Assembly (NCBI RefSeq): GCF_000379525.1
Contig: NZ_KB902531.1
Coordinates: 41,929-105,928, forward strand
Direction: 5' to 3'
DNA: 64,000 nucleotides
From: Lamprocystis purpurea DSM 4197
GTDB taxonomy: Bacteria; Pseudomonadota; Gammaproteobacteria; Chromatiales; Chromatiaceae
Shown: piece by piece, positions 53,901 to 62,666 of the stretch
Layout: every line of letters starts with the position of its first letter
How positions within the stretch are numbered: position 1 is the first letter of the stretch
The notes under the pieces: model-generated
Databases searched by the model: none
Told to the model about the DNA's origin: nothing
Seen by the model: the letters and a program-made list of their open reading frames with translations, nothing else
Translations under genes and position numbers: made by a program

Positions 53901-56798
53901 TCATCCGTTCATTGGTTCAAAATCGCTGTGCATGCGTTGCCAGGCGCACGCGAATGCCTGGGCCGCGGTCTCCGGGAGTGCGTCCCGCTCGGCGTCGATC
54001 AGGCCCAGGGCCGCTTGCCTGGTCGCTTCGGCCTCCTCGGGCCACGGTTCGAACCGGCGGTCCCCATCCGGGCCAACCGGCGCTGTTTCAGCCAGCACGC
54101 TGCCGAGCAGTCCTTGCCACCACTGTTGATCCGCGCGCAACGGGGCGACGGCTGGTTGATGGATGAACCAACGGGCCAGGCCGCCGGCTTGACGACGCGT
54201 TCGCGCCCGCAGGATGGCGGCGATAGGAAACAGGGGCAGGATCGGCTGTCCGTTGGTCGGCAAGGCCCAATCGTAACAGGTGCTCGCGCCGGCGATGACC
54301 TGCTGCAGGTTATGCCAGCCGTGCGTCATCAGGGGGCCGGCGGGCGCGCGTTGCGCCGCCGGCAGCGCACGGATCGCCTGGGCGATCAGGATCAGCGGAT
54401 GCGTCTCGGCGCCGCGTTCGCCGCGGTCCGCCCGGTCCGCGAGGCGCTGCCGCAGATCGTCCAGCACGCGATTTTCCCCGGAGTCTTCCGCCAGCGCCGC
54501 GATGACCGCATCGATCCATGCGGCATCCGCGCGCCGTGCCGCAATCCCGGGCTCCAACAGCTCGGCGACCGCATCGCGCAGGCTGTTCAAGGTGGCGCCG
54601 GGCTGGCGCTCGGGCAGTCCTGACGCCTGCCACAGCCGTGCCGTCATGGTGTCCGCGCCCGCTGTCCGCACCAGCGACGCGACCAATTCGGCCAGGGCCT
54701 CCAGGCTGTCGCAGCGGGCGGCCAGGTCTTGGGATTGGTCCCACTGAAATGGGTGAATCCAGGGCCAATGGATCGGCGGCCGGCCAAGCAGTCGGCAGTC
54801 GTCACGGCTGAGGCGGCCGAGATCATCGAGCACCTGATGCCAGGTCTCCAGGGTGGTGTCCACCGCAACGGTTGGTTGGGCCGCGGTCCGGTGTCTCCGC
54901 CATTGGGGCGGTCGCTGCCAGGCCGCATCCGTACGCAACTCGGCGAAGACCGGGCTGATCATCCAATGCATGGCAAGCGCGCGCCTGGCTTCCTGGTCCA
55001 AGCGTTCGTCTGCCGCGCGCCGCCAGTCCAGCCAGGCGTCGTGCCGGATGAGCAGTGCCGTGGTGGTCGCGGGCTCCTGCCGCATCAGTGCATCCAGATT
55101 CAGGATGGTCCAGCGGCCGGCGAGTCCCTGCGCCAGCAGTCCGGCCGGGTCGGGGGTCTTCGCCAATGCGTCGGTCGCGGTCCAGAACCGGCGCTGCAGT
55201 TCCGCGGTCCGCGCCGGCCGCGTCCGGGCCAGGAGCCCGGCGAGGTCGAGGATGTGCTCCGGGAAGGCGGTGGCGTCGATGGTCTCGACGGCCCGCTCCA
55301 GGTCATCAGCCAGGGTTTCCAGGATCTGGGGCTCGTGCTGCAGGCGTGCACTCAGACGGGCCGAGAGGTCAGGCGTGGTCAGCACCCGTGGGTGCGCGAG
55401 CAGCGCCTGGGCGAGGGCCGCCAACCGGGACGACGGCAGCGCGGCGAGGTCGTCGGCGACCAGGGTCCGGATCAGTCCGGCGGACTGTTCCGCCGTGATC
55501 ACCGGCGGCGTCAGGTCGCCGAGTTCCAGCAGGCGGTCGCGCTTGCCCGGATCGGACGGGTCCCACCAAGCCGCGAGACCCGCATCGAGCGTCGCACCGC
55601 GCTCCTGAAAGGCGGCGGTCAGGACGTCCTGGAGGTGGCGTTCGCCCGCGCTGCGGTCGTCATCGGCCCGCAGGATGAAACGGATCAATGGGTCCTGCGG
55701 GAAGCTGGCCCATTCCTGCGCGCGAAACAGTGCCGTCCAGGGCAGTTGGGCGGCGGCGCGGGCCTGATTGAGCAGATAGTTTGCGAACAGGCTGCCGCAC
55801 TGCGCCTGGGTGCCGGCCAGGGCGACCGCCGTGTTGTAGGTCAGTGTGACCCAGCGGGTTTGCTCCGGCCCGGGCAGCGTTGCGGGGTCGGTCCAGCACT
55901 GATCGAAGCGTTCGCCGAAGGCGGTGAGGTGGGCGGGAAAGCGCTGGGCGCTGTCGAGCACGGCGCGGCCATAGTCGAACAGACCGGCGGCCGGTTCGGG
56001 TCCAGCGCGCCGCTCGCCTTGGGCATCGAGCAGCAGCGCCCGGCGCCTGGCCGCGGTCAGGGCCGCAACGGCGAGGTCCTCGGGGATCACCAGGAGGTCC
56101 GTCCGGTCCGCCGTCCCGTCGCCGGTCAGTCGGGTCGTCTCCAGAAACCGCTGCGGGTTGCGGCTGAAGAGACGGATCCGACAGCGGCGGCGCAGTCGAC
56201 CAGGCAGCGCCCCGCGAGCGAAGGCGATGATGCGTGCCAGTGGGGCCGCGGCGGAGAAGTCGGTCAGCGGGACGGCCATGATCACCGGATAGCCCGTCAC
56301 CATCCCGTGAAACAGGTGCGCGATCAGGCTGACGGTGAGCCCCGGGTGCGTCAGGATCGGGTCCAGGGGTTCGGCGGTTGCCGGCGGCAGGGCACCAGCC
56401 GCCGCGGTATCCGGCGCCTGACTGAGAAAGGCGGCGTCGTTGCCGAGATAGAGCCCGGGATCGAAATCCGCCGCGAAGGCAGTGAGTGGCCAGGCGCGGC
56501 CGTGCGCGAAGTAGGCATCGCGGCGGTCGTACTTCCCGGCGGTACTCAGGCGACAGACGAAATAGTAAAGACCGCAGGGGAAGCAGGACCAGCCCGCCAG
56601 ACGCTCCTGGAGCCGGCCCTGGTCGCCGGTGGTGGCATCGAGGGTCAGCCAATCGCGGATCGCGTGCAGCAGGCCGGGATCGGCTTGCAGCGGCGCGTCC
56701 GCGGCGATGAACTGTTCGCCCCGCCGGATCGGGGTGCCGGCCTCGCCGATGCCGTGATCGGCCTGGCCGCGGTAGACGTTGAGGCTGGTTGCTATCAC
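53901..56798 (-). CDS. very large GTPase-associated protein (GAP1-like)
   Basis: A 965-residue soluble protein. The first roughly 250 residues resemble GTPase-associated protein 1 N-terminal domains by pattern: NVYRGQADHG near the start, CRLSTAGKYDRRDAYFAHG near 82-100, LIAHLFHGMVTGYPV, and LPGRLRRRCRIRLFSRNPQ. The rest is helical, Trp-, Arg- and Ala-rich, in repeated segments, without enzyme motifs. GAP1 proteins are described as partners of GTPases in NTP-dependent conflict systems. This assignment is from pattern memory and needs an HMM search. Gaps of 40 bp (GTPase side) and 3 bp (membrane protein side). Confidence 0.6.
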   Translation of the reverse strand: MIATSLNVYRGQADHGIGEAGTPIRRGEQFIAADAPLQADPGLLHAIRDWLTLDATTGDQGRLQERLAGWSCFPCGLYYFVCRLSTAGKYDRRDAYFAHGRAWPLTAFAADFDPGLYLGNDAAFLSQAPDTAAAGALPPATAEPLDPILTHPGLTVSLIAHLFHGMVTGYPVIMAVPLTDFSAAAPLARIIAFARGALPGRLRRRCRIRLFSRNPQRFLETTRLTGDGTADRTDLLVIPEDLAVAALTAARRRALLLDAQGERRAGPEPAAGLFDYGRAVLDSAQRFPAHLTAFGERFDQCWTDPATLPGPEQTRWVTLTYNTAVALAGTQAQCGSLFANYLLNQARAAAQLPWTALFRAQEWASFPQDPLIRFILRADDDRSAGERHLQDVLTAAFQERGATLDAGLAAWWDPSDPGKRDRLLELGDLTPPVITAEQSAGLIRTLVADDLAALPSSRLAALAQALLAHPRVLTTPDLSARLSARLQHEPQILETLADDLERAVETIDATAFPEHILDLAGLLARTRPARTAELQRRFWTATDALAKTPDPAGLLAQGLAGRWTILNLDALMRQEPATTTALLIRHDAWLDWRRAADERLDQEARRALAMHWMISPVFAELRTDAAWQRPPQWRRHRTAAQPTVAVDTTLETWHQVLDDLGRLSRDDCRLLGRPPIHWPWIHPFQWDQSQDLAARCDSLEALAELVASLVRTAGADTMTARLWQASGLPERQPGATLNSLRDAVAELLEPGIAARRADAAWIDAVIAALAEDSGENRVLDDLRQRLADRADRGERGAETHPLILIAQAIRALPAAQRAPAGPLMTHGWHNLQQVIAGASTCYDWALPTNGQPILPLFPIAAILRARTRRQAGGLARWFIHQPAVAPLRADQQWWQGLLGSVLAETAPVGPDGDRRFEPWPEEAEATRQAALGLIDAERDALPETAAQAFACAWQRMHSDFEPMNG

Positions 56799-56838
56799 GC
56801 TGTCACATCCCGGTTTTCATCAGGGCTCACATCATGGC

Positions 56839-58020
56839 TCACATCAGGGCGTTCTCGTGCTCGCAGAGTGCCACGAGCAACGGCAGTTCCACATGCACCG
56901 GAACCGGGGGAAGGCGCGCGGGGCGGTCGTCGGGGTTGGGGTAGTCGCGCTCCAGCGCATCCAGGGCGTCGCCGTGGATCGCACTGACCGGGATCAGCCA
57001 GGGTCGGCAGGCGCCGAAGCGCAGCAGGTTCGGGATGCCGGCAATCCCCGGCGACCGGGCCGCGGCAAAGGCGTCCAGCAGGAGGCGCGAGACCCGCCGA
57101 GCATTGGCCAGATAACGCGCGACACCCCGGCCGGTGCGCGTCTGGGCCAGAAAGGCCTCCGGTCGTTGCAGATAACCGGCAATCCAGGTGTCGCGCAGGG
57201 TGGTCAGGGCGCAGCGGCGGTCGTCGGCCATGGTCAGGGCCAGGATGGTGCGCACCGGCGCCCGCAGCTTGAGGTGCCGGCGCATATCCTTGTAATTCTG
57301 TACCACGTCGTGGAATGACTCGATGATCGCGTCGCGCTCCCGCCGCGCCGCGATGGACAGGTCCGCCGCGGGAAATACCGCCCACAGCGGCAGACAGAAT
57401 GCCAGCACCCGGGCCTCACGGTAGGCCTGCGCCCAGAGCCCGCGCTGCCGTGGGTCCTGCGCCTCGAAGAACTGCTCGCCGGAGCCGTCGAAGAACTCGA
57501 CCTCCAGCGCGGCACGTGACCGCCCGAGCAGACCGATGTGATACGGCAGGGTCAACCGGTACCAAGGCTGATGGGCGGCCAGGGTCGTGGGGAGCCGGGT
57601 CCAGCGTTCATACTCCGCGTTGAAGCGCTGAAGGTTGACGGTGCGTGCGCGCTCTTCGGGGTTCGCGGTCTTCACCAGCTCGATCCCGGCGTTATCAAGG
57701 AAGTAGGACAGTGCGCCGGCCCGCTGTGCATGTTGAGCCCGGTACACCATCGCCTGGAACAGATAGCTCTTACCCACCCCCTTGCCGCCCAGGATACCGA
57801 GCTGCTGGACTTTGCGGTAGCGTCCGAACGGCTCCGGTTCGACATCGAAGAAGTCCTCGCTCGGGATGGTCCACGCGGTCGGTCGGGACTGGGGCTGGGC
57901 CTCATCCGCGGGTGGGCCGGTACCGGCCGGTGCGGCCGGGGAGGGCAGGTCGTCGAAGCTGATCCAGGGCTCGGCCGCGTCCTCGATCACCTCGCCCCAA
58001 TTGTCCGGTGGCGCGGTCAT
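56839..58020 (-). CDS. P-loop GTPase of the GAP1-like operon
   Basis: A 393-residue protein with a disordered Pro/Ala-rich N-terminus (about 1-65) and a GTPase core: G1 GGKGVGKS (78-85), G3 DGSG (178-181) and a G4-like TMAD (263-266). Later segments (RFGACRPWLIPVSAIHG) fit a TRAFAC/double-GTPase style domain. Unlike translation or Ras GTPases, the G4 is not NKxD. It is encoded between a membrane protein and the GAP1-like gene. Confidence 0.75.
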   Translation of the reverse strand: MTAPPDNWGEVIEDAAEPWISFDDLPSPAAPAGTGPPADEAQPQSRPTAWTIPSEDFFDVEPEPFGRYRKVQQLGILGGKGVGKSYLFQAMVYRAQHAQRAGALSYFLDNAGIELVKTANPEERARTVNLQRFNAEYERWTRLPTTLAAHQPWYRLTLPYHIGLLGRSRAALEVEFFDGSGEQFFEAQDPRQRGLWAQAYREARVLAFCLPLWAVFPAADLSIAARRERDAIIESFHDVVQNYKDMRRHLKLRAPVRTILALTMADDRRCALTTLRDTWIAGYLQRPEAFLAQTRTGRGVARYLANARRVSRLLLDAFAAARSPGIAGIPNLLRFGACRPWLIPVSAIHGDALDALERDYPNPDDRPARLPPVPVHVELPLLVALCEHENALM

Positions 58021-58021
58021 G

Positions 58022-58576
58022 TCAGAATGAACCCAGCAGTGCAGGAGGCAGGATCAACAGCAATGTCGTCAGGAAGGTCAGCGGTGTGATGCGCGCGATC
58101 CAGGGGCTGTCGGGGCGGATTCGGGCCAGGCGCGGCGTCAGGGACAGCACGGCGGCCAGGACGGCGGTCACCACCGCGTGCAGTTGCGCGCTGGGCAGCC
58201 AGTGCGATTGCAGCAGGGGTTGCGCCAGGGTGCCGACGACGACAAGTGATGCGGTCAGGGCCAGCGACAAGGCCCAGAGCCGCGGCCACAACGGGCCCGG
58301 CCGCCGGCTGGCGACGCCGACGATGCTCCAGGCCAAGGCCGCTGATCCCAGGGCGACCAGCCACAACCAGCGCGCGGGCAGCACGGGAAAGCTGTAAGCC
58401 GAGCGTAGCTCCGCGCTGTGTTGGACCGCCCCCAGGACGATCACGAGCGTCAGCAGCGACCCCAGTGAGAGCGTCGCGGCCGGCAGACCCAGGGTGCCGA
58501 TCCGCTCAAGCAAGGACCCCGGCGCCAGCGGCTCCGGGCACCACGCGGCGATCCGCGGCTCATCCGCGGCGGCCAT
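58022..58576 (-). CDS. four-helix membrane protein, first gene of GTPase operon
   Basis: A 184-residue integral membrane protein with about four helices (ATLSLGSLLTLVIVLGAVQ, LWLVALGSAALAWSIVGVA, LWALSLALTASLVVVGTLA and FLTTLLLILPPALLGSF regions). No family recognised. The ATG at 58576 is chosen because GGGAGGG lies about 6-12 bases upstream; longer starts would run into the rdgC promoter region. It ends 1 bp before the GTPase start. Confidence 0.65.
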   Translation of the reverse strand: MAAADEPRIAAWCPEPLAPGSLLERIGTLGLPAATLSLGSLLTLVIVLGAVQHSAELRSAYSFPVLPARWLWLVALGSAALAWSIVGVASRRPGPLWPRLWALSLALTASLVVVGTLAQPLLQSHWLPSAQLHAVVTAVLAAVLSLTPRLARIRPDSPWIARITPLTFLTTLLLILPPALLGSF

Positions 58577-58679
58577 CGCCCGACCCTCCCTTGCCTCCAA
58601 GCGTGTCCGACAAGGATTGTGGTACCCCCGGCCGTCGCGCTCGGTCATAATCCCGCCCCTTTTCACCAGGGGATTTACG

Positions 58680-59591
58680 ATGTTCAAGAACGCCAGGATC
58701 TATCGTTTGGGGACGCCGTTCGGCCATGATGCCGCGGCACTGGAGGAGTTGCTGGGGACGCGCCGGTTCCGGCCGTGCGGGCCGGTGGAGACGGCGGTCA
58801 TGGGCTGGTCGGCACCGCTGGGTGAGGAAACGGCCGCCTTGGTGCATGGGGTCGGCGGTTGCCTGCTGCTGTGCGCCCGCAAGCAGGAGCGCCTGCTGCC
58901 GTCCGCGGCCGTGGCCGAGGCGGTGGATGAGCGCATTGCCGAGATCGAGACCGGCGAGGCACGCGATGTCGGTCGCTCCGAGCGGCGGGCCTTGCGTGAG
59001 CAAGTGGTCGGGGAGATGCTGCCGCGCGCCTTTACCCGTTCGCGACGCACCTGGCTCTATATCGATACCGAGTCTGATTGGCTGGTGGTTGACGCGGGGA
59101 GCGAGAAGCAGGCGGAAGAGGTCGTGTCCATGCTGCGCCAGACCCTGGAGACCCTGCCGGCCAAACCCCCGGCCCCGCGGCAGCCGCCCGCGGGGATTCT
59201 CACGGCCTGGCTGCTGGAAGGGGGAGCGCCCGCCGATTTCGTTCCCGCCGATGCCTGTGAACTGCGCGACAGCGAGGACAGCGGCAGCGTGATCCGCTGC
59301 AAGGGTCAGGATCTCGGCAGTGAGGAGATTCTCAATCATCTGCGTGCCGGTATGCAGGTGGTGAAACTGGCCCTGGAGTGGGACGAACGACTGGCCTTCG
59401 TGCTCGCGGACGATCTGTCGCTCAAACGCCTGCGGGTCGGCGATGCCCTGCTCGACGAACTCGACGACGGCGATGACCCGGCAGCGCGGCTGGATGCGGA
59501 ATTCGCCCTGATGGCGCTGCAACTGCGCGCGTTGATCGCGCGTCTCGACACCTTGTTCGGTTTGCTGGGTGACACCGCCCCGGCCGCCTGA
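58680..59591 (+). CDS. rdgC: recombination-associated protein RdgC
   Basis: A 303-residue RdgC, a DNA-binding ring protein that modulates RecA activity. MFKNARIYRL start, RFRPCGPVETAVMGWSAPLG, LLLCARKQERLLPSA and LPRAFTRSRRTWLYID are family landmarks; length matches. The ATG at 58680 fits the conserved start. Divergent from the GTPase operon (103-bp gap) and convergent with the epimerase gene (8 bp). Confidence 0.96.
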   Translation: MFKNARIYRLGTPFGHDAAALEELLGTRRFRPCGPVETAVMGWSAPLGEETAALVHGVGGCLLLCARKQERLLPSAAVAEAVDERIAEIETGEARDVGRSERRALREQVVGEMLPRAFTRSRRTWLYIDTESDWLVVDAGSEKQAEEVVSMLRQTLETLPAKPPAPRQPPAGILTAWLLEGGAPADFVPADACELRDSEDSGSVIRCKGQDLGSEEILNHLRAGMQVVKLALEWDERLAFVLADDLSLKRLRVGDALLDELDDGDDPAARLDAEFALMALQLRALIARLDTLFGLLGDTAPAA

Positions 59592-59599
59592 AACACGGC

Positions 59600-60607
59600 T
59601 CACACCTGGTAGAAGTCCCGATACCAGGCGACGAAGCGGGCGACCCCATCGGCGACCGAGGTGTTTGGGTGATAGCCCGTATCGCGCACCAGTTCACTCA
59701 CGTCGGCATAGGTGTCCGGGACATCTCCAGGTTGCAACGGCAACAGGTTCAGTTCGGCCTTGAGTCCCAGGCTTTGTTCCAACAGGGCGATGTACTCCAT
59801 CAATTCGACCGGGTTGTTGTTGCCGATATTATAGAGACGGAAGGGCGCGCGGCTGCTGGCCGCATCCGGCGCATCGCCGGACCACTCGGGGTTGCCCTGG
59901 GGAACCCGGTCCAGGACGCGGATCACGCCTTCGACGATGTCGTCGATATAGGTGAAATCCCGGCGATGCTTGCCATAGTTGAACACGTCGATGGGTTCGC
60001 CGGCGATGATCGCCCGGGTGAATTTGAACAGGGCCATATCCGGCCGGCCCCAGGGACCATAAACGGTGAAAAAGCGCAAACCGGTCGTCGGCAAGCCATA
60101 CAGATGGCTGTAGGTGTGCGCCATCAACTCGTTGGCTTTTTTGCTTGCGGCATACAGACTCACCGGATGGTCGACATTGTGTCGAACCGAAAAGGGCATC
60201 TTGGTATTGGCCCCGTAGACGGATGAGCTGGAGGCGTACACCAGATGCTCAACGCCGGTATGACGACAGCCCTCGAGGACATTCGCGAACCCGACCAGAT
60301 TGGTCGCGACATAGGCCATCGGGTTCTCGATCGAATAGCGCACGCCGGCTTGCGCGGCAAGGTTCACCACCCGTTCCGGTCGATGGGTCGCGAAGACCTC
60401 GTGCATCCGGGCGCTGTCCTCGATATCGACGCGCAAATCCGTGTAGGCCGGGTGGCCCAGGGTGCGGGCCAGCCGCGCCTCCTTGAGGGCGACATCATAA
60501 TAGTCATTGAGGTTGTCGACCCCGATGACCTGATCGCCGCGCTCCAGCAGCCGCAAGGCCAGGTTGGAGCCGATAAAACCGGCGCTGCCGGTGATCAAGA
60601 CTTTCAT
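59600..60607 (-). CDS. NAD-dependent nucleotide-sugar epimerase (UDP-glucuronate 4-epimerase-like)
   Basis: A 335-residue extended SDR. NAD loop GSAGFIGSN (7-15), NLNDYYD (substrate-side acidic loop typical of UDP-GlcA 4-epimerases), catalytic Tyr-x3-Lys in YAASKKANE, and [14 protein letters not shown]. Provides UDP-galacturonate or a related donor, consistent with the exopolysaccharide genes that follow on the other strand. Confidence 0.9.
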   Translation of the reverse strand: MKVLITGSAGFIGSNLALRLLERGDQVIGVDNLNDYYDVALKEARLARTLGHPAYTDLRVDIEDSARMHEVFATHRPERVVNLAAQAGVRYSIENPMAYVATNLVGFANVLEGCRHTGVEHLVYASSSSVYGANTKMPFSVRHNVDHPVSLYAASKKANELMAHTYSHLYGLPTTGLRFFTVYGPWGRPDMALFKFTRAIIAGEPIDVFNYGKHRRDFTYIDDIVEGVIRVLDRVPQGNPEWSGDAPDAASSRAPFRLYNIGNNNPVELMEYIALLEQSLGLKAELNLLPLQPGDVPDTYADVSELVRDTGYHPNTSVADGVARFVAWYRDFYQV

Positions 60608-60617
60608 CGATTGAGAC

Positions 60618-61037
60618 TCACGGCCGCCCGTCCACCTGCTCCCTGGGGACGGGTTGCTTCATGTCATGGAGTACGGCCTCGATCATGAGGTCGTTGGCCT
60701 TGATCACGCCGCTTGCGGGGGGCTGGCCGCCGCGCGTGGGCGCAGGCCTGGGGATTCTGATCAAGTCGCCGGGGTCAGGAAAGGTCATACGGTCGACAGT
60801 CGCGCCGGAGATGTCCTCCGCCGCGTTGGTAAATCTAATGTATATCAGTCGCTTGAAACGCATCTGCTCGACTTTGAACGGACTGCTCCGACGCGCGATC
60901 CGTTCGGCGATGCGCGCTGCGTTGATTTCGAAGCCGACGGTGGTGCCGCGTTTGTCCAACGCGACTGCCGGTCGCGATCCGACCTCGCCAGGACCGACCA
61001 CGCTGCTGCACACGCTGTTCTTGGTTTCCAGGGTCAT
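60618..61037 (-). CDS. small hypothetical protein
   Basis: A 139-residue protein that I do not recognise. It starts [21 protein letters not shown] beta-rich middle ([18 protein letters not shown]) and a basic tail follow. GGGAG lies 9 bases before the ATG at 61037; an upstream ATG at 61061 has no ribosome binding site. Same strand as the epimerase, 10 bp apart, so probably co-transcribed. Could also be non-coding. Confidence 0.45.
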   Translation of the reverse strand: MTLETKNSVCSSVVGPGEVGSRPAVALDKRGTTVGFEINAARIAERIARRSSPFKVEQMRFKRLIYIRFTNAAEDISGATVDRMTFPDPGDLIRIPRPAPTRGGQPPASGVIKANDLMIEAVLHDMKQPVPREQVDGRP

Positions 61038-61287
61038 CGCCGCTTGCTCCCGCGCCGACATGGGGAATCGCGTTCATCCGCCGACCGATATCTTAACAGT
61101 GCGCCGACCCCATTGCGACTGCGGCGCTTTGCCGTCCCGGCGAAGGCTTGACTTGGGTGCCGCGTCGTCTGTGATAGGATGCTGGGGCCGGAAACCGCGT
61201 CGTCGACGAGTGTGCGCGGGCAGGTCGCCGCACCGCTGGCCGCGCGAACTCGGTAGGCGAAGGCTTGTATAGAAAGAGGGCAAGACC

Positions 61288-62661
61288 GTGTCGAGAACTT
61301 ACGTCTACCTCGGCGTTTTCGAGGCGATCGTTTTTTTCCTGGCGTCCCAGCTCGGGGCCTTTTTTCGGTTCGGATGGGTACTGCCGCCCGATGTCTCGCC
61401 CGTTTCCTGGGTTGCCACCGGTCTCTTTTTCGCCGTCGGCATGAGCGTGGCCATGCTGTCCATGGGTCTTTACCAGCGCGGCGCCCAGGAGCAGGAGGCG
61501 GGCTTCGTGGTCCGGTTGGGTCTGGCCTTCGTCCTGGGCTTGGTGCTGCTGGCCGTCGGTTTCTACGCGGTGCCGTTTCTATTCATGGGACGCGGCGTTG
61601 TCGGGCTGAGTCTGGTCTTTTCGTTCATCGGTATCAGCCTGGTGCGCGAACTGTTCGCGCGTCTGGTCGACGTCGAGTCGCGGCGCCGCCGCGTGCTGGT
61701 CCTGGGTGCCGGCGTCAACGCACACTCGATTGCCAACGCGTTGGAGCATGGCCGGAACCTGGGTTTTCTGGTGGTGGGTTACGTCCAGTTGCCGCGCAGT
61801 CAGGTGACGGTCGACCACGCCAAACTGCTGCCCGCGGATCGGTCGCTGCTGGAATTGGCCATGGCGCATTCAGTCGATGAGATCGTGGTTGCCGCCGACG
61901 ATCAGCGGGGCAAGCTGCCGGTCGATGAATTGGTCGATTGTAAGCTGAGCGGATTCGAGGTCCTGGATCTGCTGTCATTTTTCGAGAAAGAGCTGCAGAT
62001 CATCAAGATCGACCTGCTTCATCCGAGTTGGATCTTTTTCTCGACCAATGGGTTCCGGATGAGTATGGGAGGGCGACTGACCAAGCGGCTGTTCGATGTG
62101 ACGGCGGCGCTCGTGATGCTGAGCGTCGCGTTCCCACTGATGCTGCTGGTCACCATCGCCAGTCTCATCGAGTCACGCGGACGGGATCCGATCCTGTACC
62201 ACCAGGTGCGCGTCGGGCAGCACGGTCGGCTCTTTCAGGTCCATAAGTTCCGCAGTATGCGGGTCGACGCGGAGGCCGACGGGGTCGCCCGCTGGGCGGC
62301 CAAGAACGATGCGCGTATTACCGCACTCGGCTCATTCATTCGCAAGACGCGGTTGGATGAATTGCCGCAGATCTTCAATGTTCTCAAAGGCGAGATGAGT
62401 CTGGTCGGGCCCCGCCCCGAACGGCCCGAGTTCGTGCAGGAATTATCCGCCGGCATTCCGTATTATGCCGAGCGTCATCGCGTCAAGCCCGGGGTCACCG
62501 GCTGGGCGCAGCTCCTCTACGCTTACGGTTCCGACGCGGAAGATGCCAGACGCAAGCTCGAATACGATCTCTACTATGTCAAACACGCCGGTCTGATCCT
62601 CGATCTGGTCATCCTGTTGCAGACGGTCGAGGTCGTCTTGTTCAGCAAAGGTGCGCGCTGA
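61288..62661 (+). CDS. epsB: XrtA/PEP-CTERM-type exopolysaccharide sugar transferase (EpsB-like)
   Basis: A 457-residue polyprenyl-phosphate sugar transferase of the PEP-CTERM/XrtA-associated type (TIGR03013-like). Five N-terminal helices, a degenerate Rossmann segment (RRVLVLGAGVNAHSIANAL), then the bacterial sugar transferase domain (TKRLFDVTAALVMLS ... QVRVGQHGRLFQVHKFRSMR ... LGSFIRKTRLDELPQIFNVLKGEMSLVGPRPERPEF in segments). It starts exopolysaccharide synthesis in the inner membrane. GTG at 61288 is the start used. Confidence 0.9.
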   Translation: MSRTYVYLGVFEAIVFFLASQLGAFFRFGWVLPPDVSPVSWVATGLFFAVGMSVAMLSMGLYQRGAQEQEAGFVVRLGLAFVLGLVLLAVGFYAVPFLFMGRGVVGLSLVFSFIGISLVRELFARLVDVESRRRRVLVLGAGVNAHSIANALEHGRNLGFLVVGYVQLPRSQVTVDHAKLLPADRSLLELAMAHSVDEIVVAADDQRGKLPVDELVDCKLSGFEVLDLLSFFEKELQIIKIDLLHPSWIFFSTNGFRMSMGGRLTKRLFDVTAALVMLSVAFPLMLLVTIASLIESRGRDPILYHQVRVGQHGRLFQVHKFRSMRVDAEADGVARWAAKNDARITALGSFIRKTRLDELPQIFNVLKGEMSLVGPRPERPEFVQELSAGIPYYAERHRVKPGVTGWAQLLYAYGSDAEDARRKLEYDLYYVKHAGLILDLVILLQTVEVVLFSKGAR

Positions 62662-62666
62662 TCGGC

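Noticed and set aside
54729-56987. 752-codon plus-strand open frame opposite the GAP1-like gene
   Set aside because: Antisense shadow: Gln/Gly/Arg-rich translation without domain structure; the minus-strand frame has family-like motifs and tight operon spacing.
59600-60607. Assignment of the epimerase as GalE
   Set aside because: The NLNDYYD loop and overall pattern fit UDP-glucuronate 4-epimerases better than UDP-glucose 4-epimerase; the specific substrate remains open.
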